Notes: a model not told the origin generated them from the sequence alone. A stretch of 64,000 nt of DNA from Alcaligenes sp. SORT26 (GCF_017377875.1 NZ_CP070975.1:1612001-1676000), one strand, 5' to 3'; shown: positions 40,056-49,643, counted from the first letter of the stretch. Numbers and translations are program-made.

Positions 40056-40697
40056 ATGTCCGACACCTTAATACGGCGCATTGACGCCCTGCTCCCTCAA
40101 ACCCAGTGCACCCGCTGTGGTTACGACGCCTGTTTGCCCTATGCCCAAGCCATCGCTCTTGAAGGCGAGGCGATCAACCGCTGCCCGCCCGGCGGGCAGG
40201 AAGGCGTGCAAGCCCTGGCCGAACTGCTGGAGCGCGAAGCTCTGCCTTTGGACCCCGCCTGTGGCGAATTCACCGGTCCCAGTCGAGCGGTAATTATTGA
40301 AGAGCACTGCATAGGCTGTACCTTGTGTATTCAAGCCTGTCCGGTCGATGCCATTATTGGCGCCAACAAACTGATGCACACCGTGCTGGCCGACCGCTGT
40401 ACAGGCTGTGAGCTCTGTGTGCCGCCCTGTCCGGTGGACTGCATCAGCATGGTGCCTACCGATGAATGGAATAGCGCACAGGCCGAGCAGGCGCGTCAAG
40501 ATACCGAGCAACGCCGCGACCGCCTGCTGGCTCGCCACAAGGAAAGCTCGGATCTGGCAGCCCGTACCCTGGCCAATAAACCCGTTCTGGCCACTACAGC
40601 CGATCAGGCCGATAAACGAGAGGCGTCGATTGCCTCTGCCCTGGCTCGCGCCCGTGCCCGCCGTGCCAGCAAGACTGCAAGCGGAAGCACGCCATGA
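40056..40697 (+). CDS. RnfB-like iron-sulfur protein
   Basis: This 213-residue cytoplasmic iron-sulfur protein resembles the soluble part of RnfB. The N-terminal domain has a four-cysteine cluster motif ([18 protein letters not shown], then NRCPPGG). Two 4Fe-4S ferredoxin motifs follow ([14 protein letters not shown] and [14 protein letters not shown]), then a charged tail. The N-terminal membrane helix of true RnfB is missing and no other rnf gene is near; this stand-alone form is typical of betaproteobacteria. No ribosome binding site precedes the ATG, which follows a terminator. The stop overlaps nth by four bases, so it may supply or protect the iron-sulfur enzyme Nth (inference). Confidence 0.88.
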   Translation: MSDTLIRRIDALLPQTQCTRCGYDACLPYAQAIALEGEAINRCPPGGQEGVQALAELLEREALPLDPACGEFTGPSRAVIIEEHCIGCTLCIQACPVDAIIGANKLMHTVLADRCTGCELCVPPCPVDCISMVPTDEWNSAQAEQARQDTEQRRDRLLARHKESSDLAARTLANKPVLATTADQADKREASIASALARARARRASKTASGSTP

Positions 40698-41332
40698 ACG
40701 CTGCCAAGCGCCACGAGATTTTCAGCCGTTTTCAGGCGGCCAACCCAAAGCCCACCACCGAGCTGGAATACGCTGACACCTTTCAGTTGCTGATTGCGGT
40801 CATCTTGTCCGCACAGGCCACAGACCGTTCCGTGAATCTGGCCACCGCCCGTTTCTTCCCGGAACATGGCACGCCGGAAGGGATTTTGGCCATGGGTGAA
40901 GAAGGTTTGCGAGAAGCCATCAAGACCATTGGCCTGTACAAGACCAAGGCTGCCAATGTCATCAAGACCTGTCAGATGCTGCTGGACCTGCATCAAGGCA
41001 AAGTTCCCTGTGACCGCGCTGCTCTGGAAGCCCTTCCAGGCGTAGGTCGCAAAACTGCCAATGTTGTTTTGAACACGGCCTTCGGCTTGCCCACCATTGC
41101 CGTCGATACGCATATTTTCCGCGTCGCCAACCGCACTGGCATTGCTCCGGGCAAGAACGTGGTCGAAGTGGAAAAAAAGCTGGAAAAAATGATTCCCAAG
41201 CCTTTCTTGCTGGACGCCCACCACTGGCTGATTTTGCATGGTCGCTATATCTGTGTGGCTCGCAAACCCAAGTGTCCACAATGTGGTATTTCAGATTTGT
41301 GCGACTTCAAGCCCAAAACTGTTAACACTTAA
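40694..41332 (+). CDS. nth: Endonuclease III
   Basis: Nth is the base-excision glycosylase and AP lyase for oxidised pyrimidines. The 212-residue protein has the helix-hairpin-helix [12 protein letters not shown] with catalytic Lys120, Asp138 in AVDTHIFRV, and the 4Fe-4S ligands spaced C-x6-C-x2-C-x5-C near the end. It overlaps the RnfB-like gene by four bases. Confidence 0.97.
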   Translation: MNAAKRHEIFSRFQAANPKPTTELEYADTFQLLIAVILSAQATDRSVNLATARFFPEHGTPEGILAMGEEGLREAIKTIGLYKTKAANVIKTCQMLLDLHQGKVPCDRAALEALPGVGRKTANVVLNTAFGLPTIAVDTHIFRVANRTGIAPGKNVVEVEKKLEKMIPKPFLLDAHHWLILHGRYICVARKPKCPQCGISDLCDFKPKTVNT

Positions 41333-41343
41333 GTAACACATGA

Positions 41344-41386
41344 CCGGTTTAACAACATTTGTTTACTAAACAGTGTATTAAACCGG
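41344..41386. promoter_or_regulatory. Extended dyad behind nth
   Basis: Perfect 9-base arms (CCGGTTTAA at 41344-41352, TTAAACCGG at 41378-41386) enclose a further 5-base stem (41360-41364 with 41368-41372). No T run follows, so an operator for a dimeric repressor is more likely than a terminator. The 190 bases from here to the next gene hold nothing else I recognise. Confidence 0.45.
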
Positions 41387-41577
41387 ACCTTCCTATGACA
41401 AACCCGCATAGTTTTGCTTTCTTGGCGCTTCCATACTGAAACGCATGAAGGACTCTGCCTACCGTTTGCTGACGATGGAATCACCGCAGTAAGAGGCAAA
41501 GAACAGAAATCGGGTTCCTGCGCCAGCCAGCCAACGTACAGGCCCTTATTGACGACTCACGACAAGGAGCGTTTCTC

Positions 41578-42291
41578 ATGACACGGGCTGCCCTGGATAT
41601 TGAGAACCTGTACGCCTGGCACCGAGAGTTCCCGCTCTTGCGCGGATTGAATTTGCAGGTGGCCTCTGGCGAAGTCTGCACGGTACTGAGCCGCAACCGG
41701 GCTGGCCGCAGCGCCATGCTACGCGCCATTGTCGGTTTGACGGATAGCCGTCGCGGATCCGTCCGTATTCAAGGTACCGAAGCCATCCACCTGAACCAGC
41801 ATCAGTTGGCAGATCTGGGCGTTGGCTACAGCCCTTACGAGCAAAGTATCTTCACAGGCCTGAGTTGCGAGGAAAACCTCCTGCTACCACCTGCCATCGG
41901 GACGACCCTGGGTGGAGGAATGTCTCTGGTGCAAATCTATGAGCTCCTGCCCTGCCTGGAGCAACGCCGCCATCACATGGCTACCCAGCTCTCCACCGGT
42001 GAACAAAAGGTTCTGGCCATTGCCCGTTTACTGCGCACCGGTGTGAACCTGCTGCTTTTGGATAAAGTATCCGAAGGTCTGGCACCTGTGCAGGCCCAAA
42101 CACTGACCAGGTTGATCTGCACGTTACGCAACGAGGGCTATACCATTGTGCTGGCGGAACAGTGTCCGCAATTCTCGGCCGAGTTCAGCGATCAGTTTCA
42201 TGTGCTGGAACAAGGGCAAATTATCGAGCGCTTCAGCAAAGCCGAATTGAGCCATAAATACGAGGCTCTGCACGCACTCCTGAATGTATGA
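41578..42291 (+). CDS. Degenerate LivF-like ABC ATPase
   Basis: This 237-residue protein aligns end to end with LivF/UrtE-type ATPases, but key residues are changed. Walker A reads SRNRAGRSA, with Arg in place of the Lys that binds phosphate. Walker B reads LLLLDKVSEGL, with Lys in place of the catalytic Glu. The signature region LSTGEQKVLAIARLL remains. ATP hydrolysis is therefore unlikely. There is no stop or frameshift, and AAGGAG sits eight bases before the ATG, so it is probably expressed. No permease gene is adjacent; the intact liv locus begins 0.8 kb away. A regulatory or binding role, or slow decay of a paralogue, are both possible. Confidence 0.8.
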   Translation: MTRAALDIENLYAWHREFPLLRGLNLQVASGEVCTVLSRNRAGRSAMLRAIVGLTDSRRGSVRIQGTEAIHLNQHQLADLGVGYSPYEQSIFTGLSCEENLLLPPAIGTTLGGGMSLVQIYELLPCLEQRRHHMATQLSTGEQKVLAIARLLRTGVNLLLLDKVSEGLAPVQAQTLTRLICTLRNEGYTIVLAEQCPQFSAEFSDQFHVLEQGQIIERFSKAELSHKYEALHALLNV

Positions 42292-42370
42292 GCCCTTGAT
42301 CCCGGCTGTTACCAGGTGATGCGAAAAACAGACATAGAGGCCGAATCGGCCTCGCATGAATCCTGCTTTC

Positions 42371-42384
42371 TTGATCTACAACAA
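42371..42384 (+). promoter_or_regulatory. FNR-like box, distal, upstream of ompW
   Basis: TTGATctacAACAA matches the FNR consensus (TTGAT, four bases, ATCAA) at nine of ten positions. Its centre lies 41 bases upstream of the second box. Confidence 0.45.
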
Positions 42385-42411
42385 GGTCAGGCGGCCAACT
42401 ACTTCTGAAGC

Positions 42412-42425
42412 TTGCTTTGGATCAA
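42412..42425 (+). promoter_or_regulatory. FNR-like box, proximal, upstream of ompW
   Basis: TTGCTttggATCAA matches the FNR consensus at nine of ten positions. It ends 58 bases before the ompW start codon, where a class II activator site could sit. Confidence 0.5.
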
Positions 42426-42483
42426 ATCCGCGGGCCCAGCCCTCATGCACTCTGTAGGCTTTACACATCCCTACGGAGCTCCT

Positions 42484-43125
42484 ATGAAAACCCGCCACTT
42501 GATTCCAGGTCTGCACCTGTCCCTGCTCGCCGTTGGACTGGCTGCTGTCTTGTACGCCCCCCAGGGCCAAACACACGAAGCGGGTGATTTCTTGCTTAAA
42601 GGCGGTGTGACCTGGGTAGCTCCAAAATCCAATAACGGTTCGGTCGCTGACGGCACCGTGGATCTGGATGTAGGCAATAACGCACGCCCCAGCTTTTCGC
42701 TGACCTACATGGCCACTCGCAACATTGGTATTGAGCTGCTGGGCGCATTCCCCTTCCAGCACAATATCGACAGCAATCTGGGCCGTATCGGCAAGACCAA
42801 GCACTTGCCCCCAACCCTGAGCCTGCAATACCACTTCCTGCCCGACAGCAACTTCCAACCCTATGTGGGCGTGGGCGTGAACTACACCATGTTCTTTGAC
42901 ACCGAGTCGCGTGGTGCGCTGGCAGGTTCGGACCTGAAGCTGAAAAATAGCTGGGGTTTTGCAGCCCAGGTCGGCGTGGATTACAAACTGGATAACAACT
43001 GGTTCCTGAACGCCGATATCCGCTACATCAGCATCCGTCCAGACGTGAAGCTGAACGGTCAGTCCATTGGTAAAGCCAAGCTGGACCCCGTGGTTGCCAC
43101 CATCGGGGTCGGCTACCGCTTCTAA
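42484..43125 (+). CDS. ompW: OmpW family outer membrane protein
   Basis: OmpW forms a narrow eight-stranded beta-barrel for small hydrophobic molecules. The 213-residue precursor has a signal peptide ending near QGQTHEAG. The mature part shows typical alternation and family motifs ([49 protein letters not shown]) and ends with the barrel signature GVGYRF. I chose the ATG at 42484: GGAG lies five bases upstream. Its last four bases overlap the end of livF on the other strand. Confidence 0.92.
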   Translation: MKTRHLIPGLHLSLLAVGLAAVLYAPQGQTHEAGDFLLKGGVTWVAPKSNNGSVADGTVDLDVGNNARPSFSLTYMATRNIGIELLGAFPFQHNIDSNLGRIGKTKHLPPTLSLQYHFLPDSNFQPYVGVGVNYTMFFDTESRGALAGSDLKLKNSWGFAAQVGVDYKLDNNWFLNADIRYISIRPDVKLNGQSIGKAKLDPVVATIGVGYRF

Positions 43126-43904
43126 GCGCTGGCTTCTTCCTGCTCGCGTTTGCCCTGCCCCAAGCCCAGATAGCTTTCTATCACTCGGGGATTATGAGCC
43201 AGGTCAGACGCGGGCCCTTGCAGCACCACATCGCCCGTCTCCAGTACATAACCGTAGTCAGCCACTTGCAAAGCGGCACGAGCATTTTGCTCGACCAGCA
43301 AGATGGCCACGCCGGTACTGCGCAGTCGGGCGATGATCATGAAGATCTCCCGCACCACACGCGGCGCCAGGCCCAGGCTGGGTTCATCCAGCATCAGTAC
43401 CTTGGGTTGCGCCATCAAGGCACGGCCCACAGCCAGCATCTGCCGCTCCCCACCTGACAAAGTCCCTGCCAACTGGGTACGACGCTCTTTCAAGCGTGGG
43501 AACAAGGTATAGACCTTGTCCATCGTGTCGCGCCAGCCGGGATGACGGGCACGATACAGGCGAAAGCCACCCAGCAGCAGATTGTCTTCCACCGTCATGC
43601 TGCCAAACAGCTCACGGCGCTCCGGCACCAGAGAAATACCGGCCGCCACGCGACGCTCTACTTCCCAGTGGCTGATTTCCTGGCCTTCGTACTGCACCGA
43701 ACCTGTACTACGGCCCACGCTGGGCAAAGAGCCCATCATGGCGTTCAGCAAGGTGGATTTACCGGCACCGTTGGCACCAATCACAGTGACAATGCTGCCT
43801 GCACGTACGTCCAGGCTGGCCCCCATCACGGCACTGACTTTGCCGTATTGAGCCGCCAGATTGTCCACCTTCAAAATAATGTCATTCGATTGTGCCGAAC
43901 TCAT
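43122..43904 (-). CDS. livF: Branched-chain amino acid ABC transporter ATPase LivF
   Basis: This is one of the two ATPases of a LIV-type importer. The 260-residue protein has an intact Walker A (GANGAGKST), signature LSGGERQML, and Walker [18 protein letters not shown] motif replaces the usual switch His region, as in LivF. It overlaps livMG by four bases and ends the operon. It overlaps the convergent ompW by four bases, so no terminator separates the two. Confidence 0.93.
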   Translation of the reverse strand: MSSAQSNDIILKVDNLAAQYGKVSAVMGASLDVRAGSIVTVIGANGAGKSTLLNAMMGSLPSVGRSTGSVQYEGQEISHWEVERRVAAGISLVPERRELFGSMTVEDNLLLGGFRLYRARHPGWRDTMDKVYTLFPRLKERRTQLAGTLSGGERQMLAVGRALMAQPKVLMLDEPSLGLAPRVVREIFMIIARLRSTGVAILLVEQNARAALQVADYGYVLETGDVVLQGPASDLAHNPRVIESYLGLGQGKREQEEASA

Positions 43905-45733
43905 AGCGCTGCTCCTGCCGAGGCGGGCTCATTGACCTGATCCAGATCCAGGTCGTCATCAATACCACCCAGGTAGGCTTCCAGCACGGCTGGATTTTCC
44001 TGAATTTCCTTGGGCAAACCTTCGGCCAGCTTGGTGCCAAAATCCATGACAACCAGCTTGTCCGTCAAATTCATGACAAAGTCCATGTCATGCTCAACCA
44101 GCAAAATGCTCATGCCTTCGCTACGCAACTGATCCAGCACTTTGGCCAGTTCCTGCTTTTCTTTGTAGCGCAAGCCAGCAGCCGGTTCGTCCAGCAGCAA
44201 GAGCAAAGGATCGGAGGCCAGTGCACGGGCGATTTCCAGAATACGCTGCTGACCCAAGGCCAGATTGCCAGCTTCTTCGTACAGATAATCACCCAAGCCT
44301 ACACGCTGCAGTTGAACAGCGGCTTCGTGCAGCAACTCGGCTTCACTACGGCGTTCGGTATGCAAGACCGCCGACACCACACCCACCTTGCGACGCAAGT
44401 GAGCGCCCAGCGCCACGTTTTCCAGCACAGTCATGGTTGGCAGCAACTGCACGTGCTGGAAGGTACGACCCACGCCCAGACGCGAGATTTCTCGGGCAGG
44501 CTGACCATCAATCCGTTTACCCAGGAAGCTGACCTGACCGCTGGTTGCCGACAAGACGCCGGTAATCAGGTTGAAGGTCGTGCTCTTGCCTGCGCCGTTA
44601 GGACCGATCAGGCCCATGATCTGACCCGCATTCAAGGTGAAGCTGATGTCGTTCACCGCCACCAGACCACCAAACTCCTTGCGGATCTTGTTCACTTCCA
44701 GAACCAGCGAACCGGCCTGGGGACGTTCACGCTGAGGCAGTGCCTCGGCTTGCGGAGGAGCTGCTTGATTGCGTTTCTGCGCACCAAAGATCTGCTCCCA
44801 GGCTTTTTGCAAGATAGGCCACAGACCATCACGGGCGTACTGCAAAATCAGGACCATCAAGATACCGAATACGATCAGCTCGAAGTTGATGTCGGTATTG
44901 AGCAGCTTGGGCAACCAGTTCTGCAATTGATCCTTCAGGCTCAGCACCAGAGCCGAACCCAGCACGGCACCCCAGACACTGCCTGCTCCACCCAACACCG
45001 CCATGAACAGGTATTCAATACCGTAGTTCAGGCCGAAGGGGCTGGGCGACACAGCTCGCTGGTAGTGGGCGTAGAGCCAGCCCGACACGCAAGCCAGCAA
45101 GGCAGCGTAAACGAACACAATGACCTTGTAATTGGCCATGTTCACGCCAAAGGACTCAGCCATGCCGCTGCCATGTTTCAGGGCGCGAATAGCACGACCA
45201 GGACGGGAATTCAGCAAGTTGCGAGTGCCCCACATGGCCAGCAAGGCGAAAGCCCAGATCAGGTAGTAAATATCCCGGCCTGAGGCCAAGGAAATACCAA
45301 AGAACTCCAAAGGCGCAATACCGGAAATACCGTCGTACTGCCCCAGGAACTCCAGGTTACCGAACAGGTAGTACAGGGCCAGACCCCAGGCCAGGGTACA
45401 CAGTGGCAAGAAGTGACCCGACAAACGCAGCGTGATCGCGCCCAGAATGTAGGCCACCATCATGGTCACGGCCATGCCGATCAGCAGGTTAAACCAGGGC
45501 GACCAGCCCAAACGGGCGGTCAGATAGGCTGTGGTGTAAGCACCAAGGCCCACAAAGGCTGCCTGACCGAAAGAGGTCAAACCGCCCACGCCGGTCAACA
45601 GCACCAGACCCAGAACCACCAGGCTGGTCAAACCAATATAGTTAAGCTGGGTAATCCAGAATTCGGGCGTTGCGCCCAGTTGCGGCAAGACCAACAGAAC
45701 CGCAATAAACAATAGCGTCAGCAAGTGTCTCAT
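43901..45733 (-). CDS. livMG: LivM-LivG fusion: permease and ATPase of the LIV transporter
   Basis: Residues 1 to about 315 are a LivM-type permease with about nine membrane segments and the EAA-like region [24 protein letters not shown] linker of about 35 residues ([20 protein letters not shown]) joins it to a LivG-type ATPase (about 350-595) with Walker [10 protein letters not shown], signature [15 protein letters not shown] and Walker [12 protein letters not shown]. Both halves look intact. Such fusions are known in proteobacterial LIV systems. It overlaps livF by four bases and lies five bases after livH. Confidence 0.93.
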   Translation of the reverse strand: MRHLLTLLFIAVLLVLPQLGATPEFWITQLNYIGLTSLVVLGLVLLTGVGGLTSFGQAAFVGLGAYTTAYLTARLGWSPWFNLLIGMAVTMMVAYILGAITLRLSGHFLPLCTLAWGLALYYLFGNLEFLGQYDGISGIAPLEFFGISLASGRDIYYLIWAFALLAMWGTRNLLNSRPGRAIRALKHGSGMAESFGVNMANYKVIVFVYAALLACVSGWLYAHYQRAVSPSPFGLNYGIEYLFMAVLGGAGSVWGAVLGSALVLSLKDQLQNWLPKLLNTDINFELIVFGILMVLILQYARDGLWPILQKAWEQIFGAQKRNQAAPPQAEALPQRERPQAGSLVLEVNKIRKEFGGLVAVNDISFTLNAGQIMGLIGPNGAGKSTTFNLITGVLSATSGQVSFLGKRIDGQPAREISRLGVGRTFQHVQLLPTMTVLENVALGAHLRRKVGVVSAVLHTERRSEAELLHEAAVQLQRVGLGDYLYEEAGNLALGQQRILEIARALASDPLLLLLDEPAAGLRYKEKQELAKVLDQLRSEGMSILLVEHDMDFVMNLTDKLVVMDFGTKLAEGLPKEIQENPAVLEAYLGGIDDDLDLDQVNEPASAGAAL

Positions 45734-45738
45734 GTGAT

Positions 45739-46776
45739 TTACTCCTCATCATCCACGTGCTTGCTACCGAAGGAGCGCCACAACAACACCGGTATCACCA
45801 TGGTAAATACAATAACTTCTTTATAGGCACTGGCCCAGAAAGAGGAAAACGCCTCCAGAACACCCAGGAACAAAGCGCCGAACAGGGTGACGGGGTAGCT
45901 GATCAGACCGCCAAAAATTGCGGCCACAAAGCCTTTCAGACCGATCAGGAAGCCCGTGTCGTAATAGATGGTCGTCACAGGAGCGATCAGCATGCCGGAC
46001 AAGGCACCAATGGCGGCTGCCAGAGTAAACGTCAGCGAACCGGACATATTGGTGCTGATACCCACCAGACGAGCACCGCGACGGTTCACCGCCGTTGCAC
46101 GCAAGGCGCGACCATACAGGGTCTTACCGAAAAAGCCCCACAGAGCCAGAATCAGCAGCACACAAGCGCCCATCACAAAGAAGGTTTGTGCGGACCAGCT
46201 CACGGCGCCCAAAGAGACTTCGCCTTCCATGAAGGGGGGCGTACGCCAGCCCTCAGGACCGAAGAACACCAGACCCAGGCCGGTCAGCGCAAAGTGCACT
46301 GCCACAGAGGTAATCAGCAGCACCAGCACACTGGCTTCGGCAATAGGCTGATAAACCAGGCGATACACCATCGGTCCCAGCGGGATCACGACAGCCAGCG
46401 AGAACAGCACGGCGACCCACAGGGGCAACTGCGAGCTGACAATCGCGGGGGCAGCAAAATAGACGGCCACAGGGATCACGATATTGACCAGGAACTTGCG
46501 TGGCATACCGGCCAGACTGCGGCTGCGCAAGGCAGACAGCAACTCCAGCAAGAACACCAGAGCACCAGCGATCAACAACAAAATAACGGTTCCCGGCATA
46601 CGGCCATTGACCACAAACGCCAGGGTCAAGGCGCCAAAGGTGACAAACTCACCTTGCGGGATAAAGATGACGCGGGTAACCAGAAAAACCAGAACCAGGG
46701 CGAGCCCGAGCAAGGCATAGATGGCGCCATTCAATATGCCATCCTGCAACAAAATTAAAGCAATGGTGGTATCCAT
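45739..46776 (-). CDS. livH: Branched-chain amino acid ABC permease LivH
   Basis: This 345-residue inner-membrane permease has about nine hydrophobic segments. LivH motifs are visible: [39 protein letters not shown], and the ATPase-contact loop [19 protein letters not shown]. The family's usual length is near 300, and the extra residues lie in the loop after the third segment ([13 protein letters not shown]). I chose the ATG at 46776. A terminator-like hairpin lies between livK and this gene. Confidence 0.9.
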   Translation of the reverse strand: MDTTIALILLQDGILNGAIYALLGLALVLVFLVTRVIFIPQGEFVTFGALTLAFVVNGRMPGTVILLLIAGALVFLLELLSALRSRSLAGMPRKFLVNIVIPVAVYFAAPAIVSSQLPLWVAVLFSLAVVIPLGPMVYRLVYQPIAEASVLVLLITSVAVHFALTGLGLVFFGPEGWRTPPFMEGEVSLGAVSWSAQTFFVMGACVLLILALWGFFGKTLYGRALRATAVNRRGARLVGISTNMSGSLTFTLAAAIGALSGMLIAPVTTIYYDTGFLIGLKGFVAAIFGGLISYPVTLFGALFLGVLEAFSSFWASAYKEVIVFTMVIPVLLWRSFGSKHVDDEE

Positions 46777-46875
46777 GTCGGACAACATCCTGTACAACAA
46801 AAAGGGCAAAGGGCTTACGGCAAACGCAGGCCTGTAGCGGGAACGGGTGCCAGGATCAGCCAGCACCCGCCTTGG

Positions 46876-46902
46876 AAAAAACCGGCTATTGAGCCGGTTT
46901 TT
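46876..46902 (-). terminator. Terminator between livK and livH
   Basis: An 11-base-pair stem (46877-46887 with 46892-46902) with a 4-base loop has T runs on the minus strand. It is 12 bases after the livK stop, so it probably limits read-through from the binding protein gene into the permease genes. Confidence 0.85.
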
Positions 46903-46914
46903 GCCTGTCAGATA

Positions 46915-48084
46915 TTACAGATCAGGCTGATATGTCCATTTACCGTCGACCACTTTCACAATCACGTGGGCACGGGTATCCAGCCCAGCGTGGTCTGTTG
47001 GAGACATATTGAACACACCCTGGGAAGCCGCCAGTTCCTTGGTTTGTTCCAGAGCGTCACGCAAGGCAGCGCGGAACTCGGGAGTACCGGGTTTGGCACC
47101 GGACTTCAGGGCAACAGGAATTGCTTCGGTCACGAGCAGACCGGCATCCCACATATGGCCACCAAAGGTATTGATGGAGCCTGCACCGTACTTGGCTTCA
47201 TATTTTTCCTTGTAGTCCATGGCGGTCTTTTTCACCGAGCTGCTGTCAGGCAGTTGTTCGGCAACCAGCAAAGGACCGGCGGGCAAGATCATGTCGTTAC
47301 AGTCTTTGCCACATACACGCAGCACGTCGCTGTTGGCAGCACCGTGTGTCTGGTAAATGATGCCTGCGTAGCCACGGCCTTTCAGTTCACGCTGAGGCAA
47401 GGCAACAGGGGTACCGGAACCGGCGATCAGAACGGCATCAGGCTTGGTGCCCAGCAGCTTCAGAACCTGACCGGTCACGCTGGTGTCGTTACGGCCATAG
47501 CGCTCGGCACCCAGCACTTTAATGCCTTTGGCTTGAGCCGCTTCGGTAATCACATTCAGCCAGCCGTCACCGTAGGCGTCGTTGTAGCCGATAAAGCCCA
47601 GGGTTTTGACGTTCTGTTTAACCATGGCTTCAGCCAAGGCACCGGCCATCAACTGGTCATTTTGAGGAGTCTTGAAAACCCAGGTACGAGCGCCTTCAAC
47701 AGGATCAACAATCTTGGCGTTGGCGGCCACGCTGATCATGGGTGTCTTGGTTTCACCCGCTACGTCCACCATGGCCAGGGAGCCGGGTGTCACGGACGTA
47801 CCGATCACCACGTCCACTTTGTCATCGGTGATGAGCTTGCGCATATTGCGCACAGCCACCGTGGTGTCAGTGGCATCGTCCAGCACGATGTATTCAATTT
47901 TCTGGCCAGCCACTTCGGTAGGCAGCAGGCTGACTGTATTGCGCTCAGGAATGCCCAGCGAGGCCGCCGGTCCTGTTGCCGCCACCGTCACACCCACTTT
48001 GATCTGCGCGGACACGGCCACGGGCAGGCTCAAAGCCAGGGCTGCAGCCAATGTCGTCAGGCGCCCAGTAGTAATGCAGTTCAT
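46915..48084 (-). CDS. Periplasmic substrate-binding protein of the LIV transporter (LivK-like)
   Basis: This 389-residue precursor has a signal peptide ending near VAVSAQ and a type I periplasmic-binding fold (IKVGVTVAATGPAASLGIPERN, YNDAYGDGWLNV, ADSDVL-like positions). It delivers substrate to LivH and LivMG. Branched-chain amino acids are the default guess, but related systems carry urea, amides or aromatic acids. I chose the ATG at 48084: GGGAG lies six bases upstream, while a start at 48108 has no binding site. It is the first gene of the operon. Confidence 0.88.
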   Translation of the reverse strand: MNCITTGRLTTLAAALALSLPVAVSAQIKVGVTVAATGPAASLGIPERNTVSLLPTEVAGQKIEYIVLDDATDTTVAVRNMRKLITDDKVDVVIGTSVTPGSLAMVDVAGETKTPMISVAANAKIVDPVEGARTWVFKTPQNDQLMAGALAEAMVKQNVKTLGFIGYNDAYGDGWLNVITEAAQAKGIKVLGAERYGRNDTSVTGQVLKLLGTKPDAVLIAGSGTPVALPQRELKGRGYAGIIYQTHGAANSDVLRVCGKDCNDMILPAGPLLVAEQLPDSSSVKKTAMDYKEKYEAKYGAGSINTFGGHMWDAGLLVTEAIPVALKSGAKPGTPEFRAALRDALEQTKELAASQGVFNMSPTDHAGLDTRAHVIVKVVDGKWTYQPDL

Positions 48085-48413
48085 CCTTTTCTCCCAAATT
48101 TTGTTCATTGTTGTGGACCGGATTTAGCGGTCAAAAATCGTAATACAGATAATCACCAGCACATACCAGAAACGTATCAAGTCACGCGGATTTCAGATAT
48201 TGGTGTTTACCTTAAATATTAAAAGTTTAAATAGTGCACTAACTAAAGTGATAGCTCACTAATTAAGTGCGCAAACCGGCAATTTTCCTGCTCACCCTAT
48301 AGGGATGAGGGGCACTTTGGAACCCTCTGCTCCAAACACACTCTAATTGTCGATTACTATGTAGGACTGCGCCTCCTGTAGGCATTGATCCGTTTTTTCA
48401 TAAGGCAGCACAC
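48085..48413. other. AT-rich divergent regulatory region between livK and msrB
   Basis: These 329 bases have no gene. The middle (about 48200-48265) is much more AT-rich than the flanks and should hold the livK promoter. It contains the dyad described separately at 48232-48270. The part near msrB shows no clear promoter to me. Confidence 0.6.
48232..48270. promoter_or_regulatory. Cluster of inverted half-sites upstream of livK
   Basis: The perfect palindrome TAGTGCACTA (48232-48241) overlaps a larger dyad (48236-48270) whose arms begin and end with GCACT/AGTGC and whose centre is AGTGA-TAGC-TCACT. Half-site AGTG/CACT recurs four to five times. This looks like a binding site for a dimeric repressor of GntR or TetR type, by inference. 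Confidence 0.5.
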
Positions 48414-48809
48414 GTGGAAAAAGTACGCAAAACCGACGCTGAGTGGCGCGCCCAGCTCAGCCCCGAAGAATTCTATGTCACCCGTCAAAAAGGGACGGAA
48501 CGCCCCTTTACCGGTCGCTACTGGGACACCACCAGCGCCGGGATTTATCGCTGCGTCGGTTGTGGCACGGCCTTGTTTGCGTCCGACACCAAGTTTGATG
48601 CCGGTTGCGGCTGGCCCAGCTACTTCACCCCCCTGAATCCGGATAACGTGCGTGAAGAGCTTGATGTCAGCCACGGCATGCGCCGTACCGAAGTGCTGTG
48701 CAATGTCTGCGATGCCCATCTGGGCCACGTCTTTGAAGACGGCCCGCCCCCCACTGGGCTACGATATTGCATTAACTCCTTGTCCATGACCTTTGAACCC
48801 GAAGCATGA
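48414..48809 (+). CDS. msrB: Peptide-methionine (R)-S-oxide reductase MsrB
   Basis: MsrB repairs the R form of methionine sulfoxide in cytoplasmic proteins. The 131-residue protein has two zinc CxxC pairs (CVGCG and CNVCD), the GCGWPSYF motif and the catalytic Cys in RYCINSLSM. The start is a GTG with AAGG eight bases upstream. It overlaps yciB by four bases. With msrPQ, this window holds both periplasmic and cytoplasmic methionine repair. Confidence 0.96.
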   Translation: MEKVRKTDAEWRAQLSPEEFYVTRQKGTERPFTGRYWDTTSAGIYRCVGCGTALFASDTKFDAGCGWPSYFTPLNPDNVREELDVSHGMRRTEVLCNVCDAHLGHVFEDGPPPTGLRYCINSLSMTFEPEA

Positions 48810-49372
48810 AGAAGCTCTTATTTGATCTATTCCCGCTCGTCCTGTTCTTTCTGGCGTTCCGCTTTTCCGATATCTATGTCGCAACCGGCGTGGCCATGGC
48901 GGCCTCGATCCTGCAGATACTCTGGCTGAAGCTCACCAGCAAGGCGATCGAGACCTCGCACTGGATCAACCTGGCGGTCATTGTCGTGTTTGGCGGTGCC
49001 ACCCTGTTCTTCCATAACGATGTGTTCATCCGTTGGAAACCCACGGTGCTGTACTGGATCTTTGCCCTGGTGCTGCTGGGCGGTCGTTACCTGATGCATC
49101 GCAACCTGATGCAAAAATTCATGGGCACCCATCTGGTGTTGCCCGGCCATGTCTGGGACAAATTAAACCTGGTCTGGGCCAGCTTTTTTGTCGCCATGGG
49201 CCTGGTGAATTTGTACGTTGCCTTCTCCGGCCACTTTACCGAATCCCAATGGGTCAACTTCAAGGCCTTCGGCCTGCTGGGTTTGATGCTGGTGTTTGTC
49301 GTTGCCCAATCCTTGTGGCTGGGCCGCTACCTGCAAGACTCTTCCGACAACTCCACTCCCCCAAAATCTTGA
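48806..49372 (+). CDS. yciB: Septation protein A (YciB/IspZ family)
   Basis: YciB is an inner-membrane protein that interacts with divisome and envelope-synthesis proteins. The 188-residue protein has five hydrophobic segments and the family motifs [26 protein letters not shown] and the late [20 protein letters not shown]. It overlaps msrB and is followed by bolA after seven bases, an order seen in other betaproteobacteria. Confidence 0.94.
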   Translation: MKKLLFDLFPLVLFFLAFRFSDIYVATGVAMAASILQILWLKLTSKAIETSHWINLAVIVVFGGATLFFHNDVFIRWKPTVLYWIFALVLLGGRYLMHRNLMQKFMGTHLVLPGHVWDKLNLVWASFFVAMGLVNLYVAFSGHFTESQWVNFKAFGLLGLMLVFVVAQSLWLGRYLQDSSDNSTPPKS

Positions 49373-49379
49373 TTTCGCC

Positions 49380-49643
49380 ATGACAGACGCACTTGCTTCC
49401 CTGATTCACGAACGGCTCCAGGCACTGGAACCGTCGGAACTGGACATCATCAATGAGTCCCATCTGCACGCCGGTCATGCCGGTGCACAAGGTGGCGCAA
49501 GCCACTTTCGGGTGATTATCGCCTCGAAACAATTTGATGGAATTTCAACACTGGCACGACACAGACTTGTGTATGATCGCGTCCACGATCTAATGCCTTT
49601 CCCCATTCACGCTTTGGCTATTCAAGCCAAAACCACCGCTTAA
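49380..49643 (+). CDS. bolA: BolA family protein
   Basis: BolA proteins bind monothiol glutaredoxins and take part in iron-sulfur trafficking and morphology control. The 87-residue protein has INESHLHAGHAG, SHFRVIIASKQFDG and a late IHALAIQAKT strand, matching the class-II KH-like BolA fold. I chose the ATG at 49380. It is followed after eight bases by the parvulin gene. Confidence 0.93.
   Translation: MTDALASLIHERLQALEPSELDIINESHLHAGHAGAQGGASHFRVIIASKQFDGISTLARHRLVYDRVHDLMPFPIHALAIQAKTTA

Noticed and set aside
42337-42353. A 7-base-pair hairpin after the degenerate ATPase as a terminator
   Set aside because: Neither strand has a T run next to the stem, so termination is not supported.
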